A stretch of 64,000 nucleotides of DNA. It comes from Euryodendron excelsum. Lineage: Eukaryota > Streptophyta > Magnoliopsida > Ericales > Pentaphylacaceae. Made by a program: the position numbers and the translations under genes. A model generated the notes under the pieces. That model was not told the DNA's origin and did no database searches. It worked only from the letters and a program-made list of their open reading frames with translations. This document shows positions 12,701 to 25,800 of the stretch, piece by piece. The stretch is from NCBI GenBank assembly GCA_033060915.1, contig CM065378.1, positions 3,590,001 to 3,654,000 of the forward strand. The letters run 5' to 3'. Position 1 is the first letter of the stretch. Every line of letters starts with the position of its first letter.

Positions 12701-15700
12701 TCACTACCATACTGAATAGTTATCTTTGGTTGGTTATCATAGGGGCTCTTCCTCGGAATGACGATGTGTAAGTTGCTTAATGGTGCTGTATTTTCGATAT
12801 TTAGCAGTTTTTATGAATGAGAAGTGTTATTTATGTGGTCAGGATGAGTTTCAGATGGATTTTACTAGTTATCCTGGTTTTTTAAACTAACATTTGGCTA
12901 CAATGTGAAAATAGGATTAATGCGTGATTCATATTAATTTAAAAAGTTTCAACATTTTTTTTTTCTCTCTTGTATATTGAAGGAAGCATTGTGTTGTATA
13001 TATATACATTTTACAATAGTTGTATCATTTTGTCTGTTTGTGTATGAGGACTTTTAGAAGATTCTCAAATCAATTTGGGTACCTACCTTTCTTTGAAAGC
13101 ATTACAGTACCTGGCTAATGGAATTTTTCTTCATAGATGAAAATGAAAAAAGTCTCTTATGTGCTTAATTTTTTGGACCAATCAAGTAATTAACTGTAAT
13201 TCTATGCAGATTTGTGTCATTAGATTCAAATGGTCACAAAGACCAGTCACCCTTACTGTTCCTCAGAAAGGCCATATTTCATCAGTTAATTACAGGGTTA
13301 TGTTGTATATTGCTGATTGGATGGTACTTTAATGCGGAAATGTCCATACAAAATTCCTAATGCTTTTAATGTTGTTTAAGCAGGATTTGGCTGTGACACT
13401 ACCTCAGTTATAAATATACTTGCTCATCGAAATGGGACACAGCGTGCTCTCATCCGACAAGAGTATAGAACCATGTATTCTGAAGACCTTGACAAACGCT
13501 TGTCTTCAGAGCTCAGTGGTGATCTTAAGGTATAGAGGACTGTTTTGTGATTTAACTTTCAAGTCATAAGGAAGCAACAAAAGGCTCAAATTTCGAAATC
13601 TGAACTAGTAGGAAATGTATACATATGTGCAGATAATGTGTTTCTATGTTCAGTTGTTTTCTAAAACTAAAACTAGATTTTTACTTTAAAATGGTTTCAG
13701 AGAGCAGTTATACTTTGGATGCATGATCCAGCAGGACGTGATGCAACCATAGTGAGGCAAGCTTTAAGTGGAAATGTCATCAATCTCAGAGCCGCTACAG
13801 AAGTAATATGTTCTCGTACTCCATCCCAGATACAACAATTCAAGCAAGTATATCATGCAATATTTGGTGCTTATCTGGAGCATGATATTGAATATCAAGC
13901 ATCTGGTGATCATAAAAAGGTTCTCTCTCTCCCTCTCTCCGAAACATGGACCACATGCGCAAACGCACATTGTCAGAATTTATTCTGCCAAGCTCCACCT
14001 TCTGTTTTAGTTGGGGAAAAATCATAGTGTTGACAAATATACTGATGGACCCGAACATTTTAAAATTTTGTTTTGATTAACCTACGTAGGAATACGCCCT
14101 ACCCATCTCTCAATTTGTCATTGTATATATAGAGGATCATATCTTCTATTCAATTACATTTTCCTTAAGGCTTTATTCATATGGAATAATGCGTTGTTTG
14201 AATACTTTTGTTTCATTGCTCACCTCAAACAAAGCTGATTTGAAGTCTACCTAATGGGAACCAGAATATGAAAGTTTTTATTTCTTAGGAAAATTATGTC
14301 ATTATTTGTTTTTAGATAAATGACATTGTTCTGTATAAATTGGGTGGAATCATCCCGATACTTCTTATTTTTTCATTTTTCTCCTATTTTCTATGTGAAC
14401 ATGTTTTATACCCTAAACATTTAATTATATAGTTATATAATGTCATTGTAATCTAGAAATTTTTTTAATTTGGTTAAAATAAAAAATATTGATTTGTTAA
14501 GTAATTAAGTATTTCTTCTAAGTGAGTAGTTTTATTACTAAAATGTAGAGATTATACATTTAATGTTGAAACACTCTCTGTACACGTTTCTCAAGCAACA
14601 GACAAACAAGTGCACAAGTTTAGTCTAAAAACTAAATCTCTCACTTTCCGAAAGTTCATGCAAAACCAAACACAACTAAATGTTTAAGACATTACATAAA
14701 TATAATGTATTAGCCCCTAGTAGCATAGTATTTATATTACCCTTTTACAATCTACCAAATGCCTACAAATATTGGCTTATGTTTGTTTTTTATTCTTATA
14801 AGTTATATGTTCTGGTAGCATGTTAATTATTCTAGATGGTGATATTTCCTTACTAAATGAAATTTTCTACTTCCCCCTCCCCTCTCCCCTCGGTAAAACT
14901 GACATAAATTTCAATATCATTTGTAAAACATGTTTTTAGTCGCTCTAATGTGGGTGAGAAACCTCTACAAACATTCAAATTATTATACATTATGATTCTC
15001 ATGTCCCTCCTCAAGACATTTTCGTAAATTTTCCTTCTCTTAGTATTCTCATGTTAGAGGAGGCAGCGAAAAATGTTGCAATAGGTGCAAATTGAAAACT
15101 TTGACCAATTCTAGACTCTTAAGAAGTTAAGAAAAAAAAAGTACTAAAAAAAGCCTGCAAAATTAGTTTGGAACTTAATGTTTGTATAGATTGATATCTG
15201 GAACTTGAGCTCTTGAATGAGATGAGTATTTAGTAAGTATACTAGTGTACTTACTAGTGTATACTAGTATTGAGCTCTTGTATACTAGTGTTACAGCACC
15301 ATTACATTTTGAGTGCTTGGTATTATTAAACATTCTACTTTCAACCTAAAACCGATTATAATTACATGTCAATCCAAATCCAGTAACTACAAAAATAACA
15401 TCTTAAAAGGTCTATAAAGCTAAAGGATTTAAATTCTATTAGATCATCTGCAAATTGCCGGTTTTGCTGATGCCATCCAGTAACTACCAAATCAGTGGTA
15501 TAGTTTTTTCATGTGATTGTGCTTGTACTGGCAAAGTATAGTTCGAATATATTTTGAAATTAAAGTCACATTGTCATGAAGGCCTATGAATTGAGAGAAT
15601 CTCTTCATTTTAAAAGTTCTCTTGAAATTCACGTCTCCTTGTCTGCCTGTAGCCATGTCATCAAGCAGTTGAGACAAAAAGTTTATTTGATTTAAAGAAT

Positions 15701-17732
15701 GTTTCTACGAGCCAAGACTCCATGTCTTCATCTTCAAATCACTGGGTTGAAATGATCCTTGCAATTGTGTTCTGTGCTTGTATTGGAAAGTGTCAACTCT
15801 TTTTATTTATTTTTCTGTTGTTTATTTTCTTTTAATTTAAAAAAAAAAGGTTGGACACTTTGGGTGCTTAAATTTACAAAATTTATTTGGAAGTATGGAC
15901 TCATCCAAGTAGTGTCGGGCATGTCTACATCTAGGAGTTTCTGAGAAGTGTTGTTGTCTGACGCATATTTGACACGAATACAACACTTCTCTAGTCTTCA
16001 GTAGAAGTGTCTGTGCTATTTAATTTGGGAATGTTGAAGATTTTAGGTTTAGTTTAGAAAACTCAATTTCTAACCCTCAAGAGTATGAGAATGATGGGCA
16101 AAAAGAATGAAATTCTGAACTTCCGTAGAATAATGCGTCTTAGTTTCACAGGATGATGGATGCATTGGAGTTTTAAAGGACCAGAATGGTCCATCTTAGA
16201 TTGATTGAGTCATGAATTTGCATCACTTTGCGAAGTTGGCCGTTATTGGCAATGCTAAGGACTTCTTTTGTATGTGTAACAATTGTCACTTGGTAACAAG
16301 GTCAATAGGTTTCCGAGCATTCCTCTCTTATTTGATATCCTTCTGGAAGTTCCACACTAGAACTTGTGGGCATGCTTAAACTCTTCAATCCATATTCAAA
16401 TATTTTTATATTTAGAGATAAAAATGATTCATCATTATCTTAGAAATAGTTTGTTGATTTAAATTGCTTTTTGTAGTTGCTGCTTGCATATGTAGGTACA
16501 CCACGCTATGAAGGCCCAGAAGTTGATAGAATGATGGTAGAGAATGATGCCAAAACCCTCTTTAAGGCTGGGGAGAAGAGATTAGGAACTGATGAGAAGA
16601 CATTCATACGCATTTTCAGTGAGAGAAGCAGGGCACATTTGGCTGCTGTTAATACTGTTTACCACAGTATGTACAGGAATTCGTTGAAAAAGGTGCATCT
16701 CCATTATGCCGCCATATATGTACTTCAGTGTCTTTCAAATATTGCAGTGGCAGGTTATCTTTGTTGTGTTACTTAAACAGGTTCGAACTTTTTGCAGGCT
16801 GTAAAGAAGGAAACATCTGGGAACTTCGAGTTTGCTCTTCTAACAATCTTACGGTGTGCTGAGAATCCTGGGAAGTACTTTGCAAAGGTACTATATCCCA
16901 TTTCAGAAAATTCTTTTTATTCCATAAAATTGTGTAATTTTTGCGAAGACGTGGAGCCTTATAGACTCATCATACTGAATTTTCATAAGAGTGATTTTCC
17001 GTAACTTATCTTTTTTATTTGCCTCTTCATTTGAAAATTTCTGTCGCTTCATTTGTTTATACTGTCTCTGTGCAATATGTTTGGCAATATGTTTATATTT
17101 GCTTTCATCATGACATTTGAGACAAAAAGTTAATAAACTCTTGAATCAGTCTAGACTGCGTTGGTTATGTTTTCCTTTTTTCTTTTAGTAAGTAAACTAA
17201 TTGACTTCATCACATGCAATTTTATAGTGTGCATATTGTTTGTGAATGTTTCAAGTAATTCTTTATATATTGGATGCCAAATTTCAAAATGTGAACACAA
17301 ATAAATGATGTTTTTTCTTGTCACGTGCTCTACATTGACCAAATTCTGAGTATTTTTTGAAGATAAAAAAGAAAAAAAATAAAAAAAACAATGATGTACA
17401 CCTAATTAACTGCTGAATCTGAATGAATTATTTATGATGCATTATTTTATGTAGAATTTTTAGTTGGGCACTATCCTTCTGACATTTATTAATTGAAGGA
17501 AGCATTATGCAATTATAAACCTTGGCAGGTATTGCGCAAGGCAATGAAGGGCTTGGGAACTGATGAAACAACACTTTCCAGGATAATTGTGACAAGGGCT
17601 GAAATTGATATGCAGTATATAAAGGCAGAGTATCACAAGAAATATGGGAAATCATTGAATGATGCTGTTCATTCAGAGACATCAGGACATTACAGGGCCT
17701 TTCTTCTCTCTCTTGTAGGCCCCAATCATTAG
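9733..17732 (+). CDS. ANN5-like: Annexin, D5-like, 316 aa in six exons
   Basis: The product is a calcium-dependent phospholipid-binding protein acting at membranes. Exons: 9733-9808, 13384-13529, 13701-13919, 16477-16692, 16798-16887, 17529-17732; all introns are GT-AG and the total is 951 nt. Four annexin repeats are visible. Repeat 4 has a canonical type-II calcium loop (GLGTD, residues 257-261, with Glu299 as likely acidic partner), repeat 3 has RLGTD (182-186), and repeat 1 is degenerate (GFGCD, 26-30). His40, associated with peroxidase activity in plant annexins, is present (AHRN). The length and the phrases [17 protein letters not shown] and [14 protein letters not shown] resemble Arabidopsis annexin D5, which is linked to pollen development. 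Introns 1 (3.6 kb) and 3 (2.6 kb) are long. The start was chosen as the first ATG that gives the usual short annexin N-terminus. Confidence 0.95.
10069..10092. repeat. (TC)n microsatellite in annexin intron 1
   Basis: This is a run of about 12 TC dinucleotides shortly downstream of exon 1. Confidence 0.85.
11396..11703. mobile_element. MITE-like element in annexin intron 1
   Basis: The left end is TATGTTACCTGGACTC and the right end is GAGTTCAAGTGACATA. As inverted repeats they match at 13 of 16 positions. The interior carries GTGTCCGACAC-type motifs. No open reading frame is present and no clear target duplication was found. Confidence 0.55.
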
Positions 17733-18073
17733 ACTAGGTATCCGGAAGCAAATATGCAACATAAGGTGTGGATCTTACTTGATTGTCTTTGATTAAGGTT
17801 CTTTTTGTGCAGTTTGCGAAGGCACAAATCGGTTCGGCCAGTTTCAGATCATATCTGAACTGTCCATTGTTTGAGTAGCTGCTAGCATTTGCACATTTCT
17901 TCAAGAGTTATTAAGGAATGCAGTGTCAATGACAGAAATAGCCAACTTGTTAATTTGCTGAAGTATTCTCGGGGTATGTCCGGCTGGCCACTCTTGCTGA
18001 ATTTGTAGACATTCCCTGAAGTTTCTTGAGCACCCTGCTGCATTTGTGTACAAGTCATGCTGTAGTTTCTGTA

Positions 18074-18079
18074 AATAAA
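18074..18079 (+). terminator. Candidate polyadenylation signal of the annexin gene
   Basis: AATAAA lies 342 bp after the annexin stop codon and is followed by T-rich and TTGT-rich sequence, as expected for a plant 3' end. Confidence 0.5.
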
Positions 18080-18275
18080 TGATATTTGATAAAATTTGTT
18101 GTTGTTGTAATTTTTATTGTCTGTGTGTTTTGGGTTGGTAGATGATTTCTGTGATGTAAATTTAGTTGCTACATTGTATATTTTGAAGTTGTATGTGAAA
18201 AAATGGCTCTCCAGAAACCAACATAATGTCGGCTTACTGTAGATGGGAATTTGGTCGTAGGAGATCCGAAAACCT

Positions 18276-18280
<5 letters not shown>

Positions 18281-18311
<31 letters not shown>
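18281..18311. repeat. (TC)n microsatellite followed by a CG-rich run
   Basis: About 15 TC repeats lie between the annexin and the decayed PAP copy, followed shortly by a short alternating CG tract near 18,320. Confidence 0.85.
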
Positions 18312-18313
<2 letters not shown>

Positions 18314-18955
18314 ATGCACACGCGCGCGCGGGGGTTGTCCACGAGTGTTGCGTGTGCATCACTGTGTCATGAAGTTGCAACCAACTGGCTAAATCTGGAT
18401 TGCTGGAATGAAATGAGGATAAACATGCCCACAATGTCAACTTTTTCCTAATGAAAAATTTAAAGTCTTGTTTGTGGAAAGCTCATTTACTATTTTAGTC
18501 AAAACCTCATTAGATCCCAAATTTTAGATAGCAGTTTAGGCCAGTCCAACTATTTTTAGATTATTTAGGTATTTTGCAAAGTTATTATTAATTTTTTGAA
18601 AGGTGTATTTTGGAATGTTGGTTTTCCTAATTTAGCATACAATGCAGCAAAGTTGAGATTACAAGCCAAGGATGTGATGAAAGGATTAGAATTACGTGGC
18701 TCTGTAAGGCACCAATTAATCCTTGGGTTTTCCTTGAAACCAGGTCTGCAAGTTCATATATCTGTCAGGAACTTCAATAGTGGACACCCCAAATTAAAGG
18801 GATATCCTTGATGGAAAAACCAGTTATGAGGCACCAATAAGTTGGAAAAGCATGTTCCCATCCATGTATCTTTTCCTTGGACAGTTACCTAATTTCTTCC
18901 GACGCTTAGGAAACGTTGTTTGATTTATTTCAGCTCAACTCAATTCATAAAAGCC

Positions 18956-20902
18956 ATGGTTAGCCATGGCTTCTTTTACAGGCAGAACTTATCTATTTGT
19001 CTTAAATTGACTGTTATTATTTGCCTTAATTTGGTGTCCAGTTTTGCTGAGCTTCAGAGGTTTGAACATCCTGCAAAGGCTGATGGGTCACTTAGCTTTT
19101 TGGTGGTTGGAGATTGGGGCAGGCATGGCTTGTTCAACCAGTCCGAGGTTGCTTTTCAGGTTCTAAACCTCTCTTCGATATATTTCCAATCTTTTTGCCA
19201 ATATACTCATGTTACTCATGTTTTAGTCAATGAAAGGGGTATGGCAAACATAAAGGAAATTGGAAAGTAAAATTTAAACTCTGAAAGGGATTTGACCAGC
19301 AAAAATAAATCCTAATGGAAATTTATATCAAAACGACCATGTGGTGATCATGATAACTTTTCATGCTCAAGTTTCTTAGTTTTATGCTTAGCCTCTGTAC
19401 GATAATGCCTACTAGTAGAAGAATCTATATCTGAAATATGGTTAATGTTACCTGTTAAGGATGTCACTGAACAATTTGTTTCAATGAACACTTCTTTCTT
19501 TTCTCTTCTGATTTTTTTTGTATCCTTCTCCTTTTGTTTTTGTGAGAGTACTTGTTGCTGGCAATCCATGCTTTATGTTAAAAGCATTGAGTCAATATAT
19601 TCATTCAAAGCTGTTTGGTTGAGTAGTTTTTTTTTGGATCTTTTGCCAAGCTTACAGAAATTTGTGAATTTCATCTTTCCTTTTATCTTTTTATTTTTAT
19701 TTTTAATTTTTTAGTCCAGTCCCATTGTGATCTTAAAGGAAATATTCATAAAAATTGGTTCTTGTTTTATCATTGACTCACTGATTTTGTTGGCAAGTTC
19801 TCCATTTGATTCTTTAAAACATGTGTTCATGTGAAAATGATGGATTACAGGGACAATAAAATCAGGGCATTTCCTTGATGTCTTTTCCCTATGCAATTTT
19901 GGCTGAAAAACAATGCCATTGTGGTTAAATGTAGCTAGCATCTAGAAATTGTTGGTTATCTGTTAAACATGCCTTGTCTAACCTTTGGATTCTTCTATCG
20001 CAGATGGGAAGGATTGGAGAGGAACTAGACGTAGATTTTGTAGTCTCTACTGGTGACAATTTTTATGAGGATGGATTGAAGGGTCTAAATGATCCAGCAT
20101 TTCAGGAGTCATTTACAAAAATCTACTTTGACAAGAGCCTGCAAAAGCCATGGTATACTGATAAGTTCAAAGTCCAAAGGGAGATTTCTCAACCATCCCC
20201 TTCTCTCTTATGATTTTCGTTGTGCAGTTTTGGGCATTCATGACTAAAGAGGTGATGCAAAGGCACAGTTAAATCCCATGCTTAGGAAGATTGATAGCAG
20301 GTGGCTTTGCTTGAGATCTTTTATACTTTCAGGTGGATTACTTAGCTTTACAGTTCATAAAAAATTAAGCTTATCCAAATTTATGATCTGTTGGTTCTCA
20401 TCGTTTTCCTTGTTTTCACAGCAGAAATTGCAGAGTTCTTCTTTGTGGACACCACTCCTTTTGTTGACATGTACTTCACTGATCCAGAAGACCATATTTA
20501 CGATTAAAAAACTATACACTCCATATAAGCTGATCTTGTTGATGTGATGTGGAGATTGAATTTTAGAGATTTTCGGCTGACACTCCCTTGGTGCCCCTCT
20601 TTCTTCGCAACAAGAATCGAAAATAATGTTAGATAAACTCTAAAATAATCTTAGAGATTTTGCTAATGAAATCGACTATGCAATGTAGTCAGATCCAATT
20701 TCTAACAAGCGGAGCAGGTTCGACGCCATGGAGGGGTGACGATAAGAAGCACAAAGAGTGTGCAATTGATTTCTTTTACGATGGTCAAGGTTTCATGTCG
20801 GTGCAGATGAATAGAACCAATGCGCTTATGGTTTTTTACGATGTTTTTGGTAAGCCTCGGCATCAATGGAATGTCTCTAGGCAGCTTCACTCGGTTATAT
20901 AG
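18956..20902 (+). pseudogene. Purple acid phosphatase pseudogene (PAP17/PAP8 type)
   Basis: Recognisable exon remnants are 18956-19159 (signal peptide, then [14 protein letters not shown] and GDWGRHG), 20004-20160 ([10 protein letters not shown]), 20228-20332, about 20425-20507, and about 20689-20902 (FYDGQGFMS, VFYDVFG). It is broken in several ways. Exon 2 is followed by AT instead of the GT donor (20161-20162). The exon 3 metal-ligand motif GNHDYRG reads GIHD-stop-RG, with the stop at 20245-20247 and the Asn ligand changed to Ile. A stop at 20505-20507 replaces the Trp of the DWRG/DWRA motif. Exons 5 and 6, which carry the His ligands GHH and GHDH, are absent. The remaining C-terminus is closer to Arabidopsis PAP17 than to the two intact copies downstream. 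Confidence 0.93.
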
Positions 20903-21173
20903 TTGCACATCTTTTGAAAAGAAGGAAATTGTGAATCCAATACACAGAAAGCAAAGCATAGAGTGGATATTAGTGAGTTGTGAACTTTGTGTACAGCCTG
21001 TTGCACAAATTGAACAGAGAATTTAGAGATTCAATTGTGAAGGTTCGCGGGAGCTTACATTTTGTTATATCCTAGTGTTAAGACCGGTCTGAGCCGACTG
21101 GCTCGGCCTATGGTAACCTTTATGATTATCTCATCTCTTCTATATAGTTTGATCATAAAATAATATAAATGAA

Positions 21174-21385
21174 ATGCTACCTACAGTTGTGGCTGTAGGT
21201 CAACTGCCACCTGATGTGTGACACATTAGGTAGGTTTTACCATCTGATGGTGGGCCTCATTTGATGAGGCACATATCAAGCAGAGAGTGATTGAAACCCA
21301 CCATCTAATAATGAGTCCCATCTGATGTGGCACACATCAGATGAAGAGTGATCTACAGCCGCAGCCGCGACCGTGAGTAGCAATC
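21174..21385. mobile_element. Small MITE-like element
   Basis: This roughly 210-bp element has inverted ends (ATGCTACCTACAG at the left, and a complementary CGTGAGTAGCAAT at the right). An extended GC-rich stem runs from TGGCTGTAG near the left end to CTACAGCCGCAGCC near the right end. Internally it has several CATCTGATG repeats. No clear target duplication was found and there is no coding potential. Confidence 0.55.
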
Positions 21386-21389
21386 GTCA

Positions 21390-23168
21390 ATAACATAAAA
21401 TTGATACATGCCAATTAGATTTTGCCCACACATTGCATACAATTAATTATTAATTTATAGTTCTGATCTTTGTTTTTTTGTTTTTTTTTTTTTTTGGGAG
21501 GGTCCTTTTTTTTGTTCCATAATGCCAGAATGTGTCCGTATTGTGGAATCACGCGACTTAATTCACTTGTAATGCTCTATTAAGTCGGTCCAAATTCTCA
21601 AAAAATTAATCGAACCTTGACCAAATTTCAGCCTTAGCTCTAAGAACATAAAAATGCCAGGTTAAGGTTACAAGCGATACGATAAGCTAATTTTGAAGAT
21701 AAATATTAAAAATTCAAAAAAAAAAATTGTCTTTTGAATAGCTACCAAACACTAGAACAGAAACACAAGTTTATATTTGTTTTGTGACTTTTAGGTTATC
21801 TACAGATGATATATATATGTATGTATCAGTCATCCATTTGTGTGTGGTCTCTCACATGCCGGCATAAAAGCTTGCAATCCTGATGTTTTTTTTAAATTAA
21901 AAGTATAAACAAAAACCTGTCAAAAGTCTAAAACATGTTTTCTTGGGGAACCATCAAGTAGTATTTATATCACTTCAAATATATTGGGCTGAAATAAGAC
22001 AAAAAAAAAATGACAGGTGAGTTTTACAATATCACACAGTTTATGGCACATATTTTAATTTTACTGCAGAGGGAAGTTGTAACTAGGAAGGTGCCAACTG
22101 AGACAGATAATACATGGGGTAAGTGGGTAGTGCTAAGTCTCAAGTTTCAAGTTTGGACATTCCGTAGCAGAAAAACAAAGTAAATACATTTTAAATTATT
22201 GTAGTTTGAAAAAAAAATTAGATTAACTCATCTGTTGTTCAAAAGTGAACATCCTAGCCCCTCTATGATTTGAATTTATTGACAAAATAAATAGATCGCG
22301 ATAGATTTGGTGAAATGACAAAATTGCTCTTACAAAGGTCAGCTTTCTATTTTGATATAAAAGGGTAAAATTAACTTTTTAAAAAATCCATATTAGGTAG
22401 TGGAACCATGAAAATGTTATTGCAACTCAATCACAGTTTATTCTAATAATTTTTGTTCACATTGCATTTGAGTTCAAGTCACAAAAGAATACGTTTTCAC
22501 TTTTAAATTACACATTGAGATGTAACTTTCGTTCATACCGAACGAGGGTAAAATGTAAAATTTCATATTAATAATAATACAGGGGGGTAAAAGGTTTGAA
22601 GCAAATAACAATGCAAGAATAAAGCTTTTACTTTCAAGTTCCACCCCTCCCCAGTTGTGGATACATAAAAGAATACATATCGGACTAAAGTGCAAGAGGA
22701 AGTTCACTATTGTCTCTTCGATTGCACAACATGTGCTCCACCTCTCTTTACAGTATAAAAAAATAAGAGATAAGTAATATTATAAAATAAAAAAAATAAT
22801 GATGAGTAATAAATAATATTATAAAGTGATAAGAGATTACTCATGTTATATTTGGTTAGAATAGGATAATGAACGAAATAAATAATATCATGCTTGATGT
22901 GTCACATATAGATGGGATAAGAAATGAGATTAGTGTATAAAATAACCTTCTTACCCATACAAGAGAACTAATAATATATTGTAAATATAATATAATATTA
23001 TATAATGTATGAGCATATTACAATATATTAATATTATATAACATATTATGATGTAGAAATAAAATAAAATATTACACTTATCTTATTATATTCTACCTGT
23101 CAACAAATTAGAGATTTTTTTGTTAATTATTTTGATTTAAGTGTAAAACCATAATTTTCTATCATATT
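21390..23168. other. Gene-free AT-rich stretch between pseudogene and TRIM
   Basis: No supported coding or RNA gene was seen. There are poly-T runs near 21,475-21,500 and low-complexity AT-rich DNA at 22,740-23,060. Confidence 0.5.
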
Positions 23169-23173
23169 CTAAT

Positions 23174-23511
23174 TGTCACGATCCCATATCAAACAGGAAG
23201 AAATAGGTCTTAGGTCATATAAAGGGGTAGGTAACATCACTTAACAGCTTAAGTTTTTGAGTTGAATGGCAAGCGCTCGGCTCGTGATAAGTGATATCAG
23301 AGCAGCCCAACTCTTAATCGATTCTACACTAAGCGCTCAGATAGAATAGGCAGGGTGATCTGACCCGCAACGAGGACATCATGAATTCGGGTGAGGGAGT
23401 ATGCCACGATCCCACATCAAATAATAAAAAAATCTTAAATCATATAAAAAGATAAATAACACTACTTAACAACTTAAATTTTTAAATTGAATAACCAAGC
23501 TGGGCGTGACA
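23174..23511 (+). mobile_element. TRIM (terminal-repeat retrotransposon in miniature), 338 bp
   Basis: Two diverged terminal repeats begin TGTCACGATCCC (23174-23289) and TGCCACGATCCC (23402-23511). Directly after the first lies GTGATATCAGAGC, close to the initiator tRNA-Met primer-binding site TGGTATCAGAGC. Directly before the second is a purine-rich tract (GGGTGAGGGAG). The flanks are CTAAT (23169-23173) and CTAAC (23512-23516), a near-identical 5-bp target duplication. The internal region is only about 110 bp with no coding capacity, which defines a TRIM. It depends on an autonomous element elsewhere. Confidence 0.85.
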
Positions 23512-23519
23512 CTAACCCA

Positions 23520-25800
23520 CTGGATAAGCAATACCACCACTCCTTGAAATGCCATCTCCTACGTTATGGGGGAATTCACGTCTTTAAAGATGAGCAATCC
23601 GGAGCCTTTTTCGGCATTCAAACGGCAGACTTGTGGATCCCAGCGGATGTGATCCCGAATCCCACACCATTCATCCGGTAAACAAACATGCGTGGCCGGA
23701 ATGGTGAAGTCTTAAGTCTTCTGACACAGCTGGATGTTCAGTTCATAACCCCACACACTCTCAGCTTCCTAATCTTCTTTGTTTCTCCCTAAAACCATAA
23801 TGGTCCAGAAAGGTTAAAAAAAAGGCAAGCGAAGAGATATTTAGAAAAAGATTATAAAAAATTTTACTTTTAAAATAGTTTGATTGTGATAGTTTTTATA
23901 ATTAAAACTCATTATAATAGATATTTTATTTTAAAATGAAAGACTATTATCAATAAACATCATTTTATATGAAATTTATTTGAATTTTCTATTTTGTATA
24001 GCATTATTTGGATATTTATTAAGAAAAAAATACTATTTTTTTGCAAAAATTTATACAAAAAAGTTCTAACATAATACTAAAGCAGTGGCATTTTTTTTTT
24101 AAGAAAATAACTCTTATTTAACAATACTATATTTGATATAAATTATGTATAAATTTTTTTAATTGTATAGCATTATTTATTTATTAAGGTTTTTGATCAA
24201 CTTTCATTAATCGAAGCCACCCAGATGTCGCCTTCCTCTGGAGGGTCCACCTTTCATTCGTTTTTGCTTTTGTACCGCCCATGCATCATTCATGCTTTTA
24301 GTACAAGCGAAACAGTGTTCAAAGGGAATCCAATGACTTTTTATATTGCCCATCCAGGATTGTAATTTTACACAATTTCCTAATAGGCTGTTGGGAAGTT
24401 GTGAAAAAGAAAGGAAGAGAAAGGAAGGGAGGAAAGAGAAAATGAAGAAAAAAGTAAAAAAAAAGGGAGACAAAATTTGAAAATAATCTCTTTCTTTCTC
24501 TCTCTTGTTTTTCTCTACTTTTCTCTCATTTTTTTTCAAAATTAAATAAAAAAAATTTTAAATAATACTTTTTTTTGTATTTTCTTTCTTTTCCTTCCTT
24601 CTCACAAGTTTCAAAGAGGCTGTAACTCGTCATACCTGGGAATAGGGAAAAGATTGTGTTATGGATGTACTTGATTATTGAATATTTGGTGCCTTGGTAA
24701 CTTTTAAGTTGACAACTCCCACACCCATTTGGAGAAACTTCACATTGGAATCTCCAAAGCTGCTTTATAGAGGACAAGGTGCAGTGTAGGGTATTATTGT
24801 CTTATCCAATGGGCTTTTTTTTTCCTTTTTTGTTTTTTACAAAAAATTGATGCTATGATACACCACATTTCGTCAGGACACACTAAACACCTCTCTTGTA
24901 TTGAGAGCAAAGCTCTAAGCATGAAAAGATTAAATTTTTTTATTATGGAACTTAAATAATGAACAAATAACAAGAAATAACATAATTCAAAATGTAGTAA
25001 GAGTGAAAAATAAAAAATACATAGACACATAAGTAAATACCATTGATGTAATCTAGGATTACAAAATTGTTTCATGTTTGTACTAAATTACACATCTTTT
25101 ATCGTTTCATATTCAAGTGTGGAAGATGAGAGAGAGAATGACAATCCTTTGTGTTGCTGTCTCTAGTCACTACAATCATGGTTCAGACGTGAAAAAGTAT
25201 TATGTTTTGTAAGTCTCTAATGCAGTGTTTAGAATTTAAATTTATCAAAGAAAAAAAAAAGAGGTAAGGAAAAAGAGTCATTGATCCACATATAGCTTAA
25301 AAGAATTGTAACAATTATTTATAGGTGAGAAGTTATTGTAGTTATCTTTTACGATTTTATGTGTATAGTAAGTGGAGAATGAAATCTTTTTTGTTGTAAA
25401 ATTAAAAGTTCTTATAGGATAATTTTGGTATTAAAAGCCCTTTATATATTAATAATATAGATTATACATTTTCCTACAAAATAATACCCAAGGAATGTGT
25501 GATTCATGAACCCTTAATTTGGTGCTAGGACATAAACATGTAAATTACAATTTTTGAAAAAAAAAAAGTCATATATGTTCAACACATGATTGAACCTAAC
25601 AATCAAAGCAATAAATGGGGTATGCATTTTTTCCTAGTATTTATTACTTGATCCACAAAAAGGCATATGCGTGTGGTAGCGGGGGTTCTGAAGTTATGCT
25701 AGGAGAGGATACAAGCATGATCCAAACTCAACGACCTTTGTGATTCACCAGCCACAACCAAAAGCACCTCAAAAATTGAGATAATATATTAAGTAACATT
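23520..25800. other. Gene-free stretch before the first intact PAP
   Basis: I see no supported gene. Open stretches here are low-complexity (for example 24,200-24,540, purine and pyrimidine-rich) and match no family I know. Confidence 0.5.

Noticed and set aside
15840..16015. Fragment in annexin intron 3 with GGACACTTTGGGTGC and GTGTCGGGCATGTC
   Set aside because: It may be a remnant of the BMS1-intron MITE family, but neither end is preserved.
18596..18811. 71-codon plus-strand frame before the PAP pseudogene
   Set aside because: It shows no known motif and is not connected by splice sites to either neighbour.
24207..25075. Minus-strand open frames rich in Phe, Lys and Glu
   Set aside because: They come from T-rich and purine-rich low-complexity DNA, with no start context, splice partners or family resemblance.
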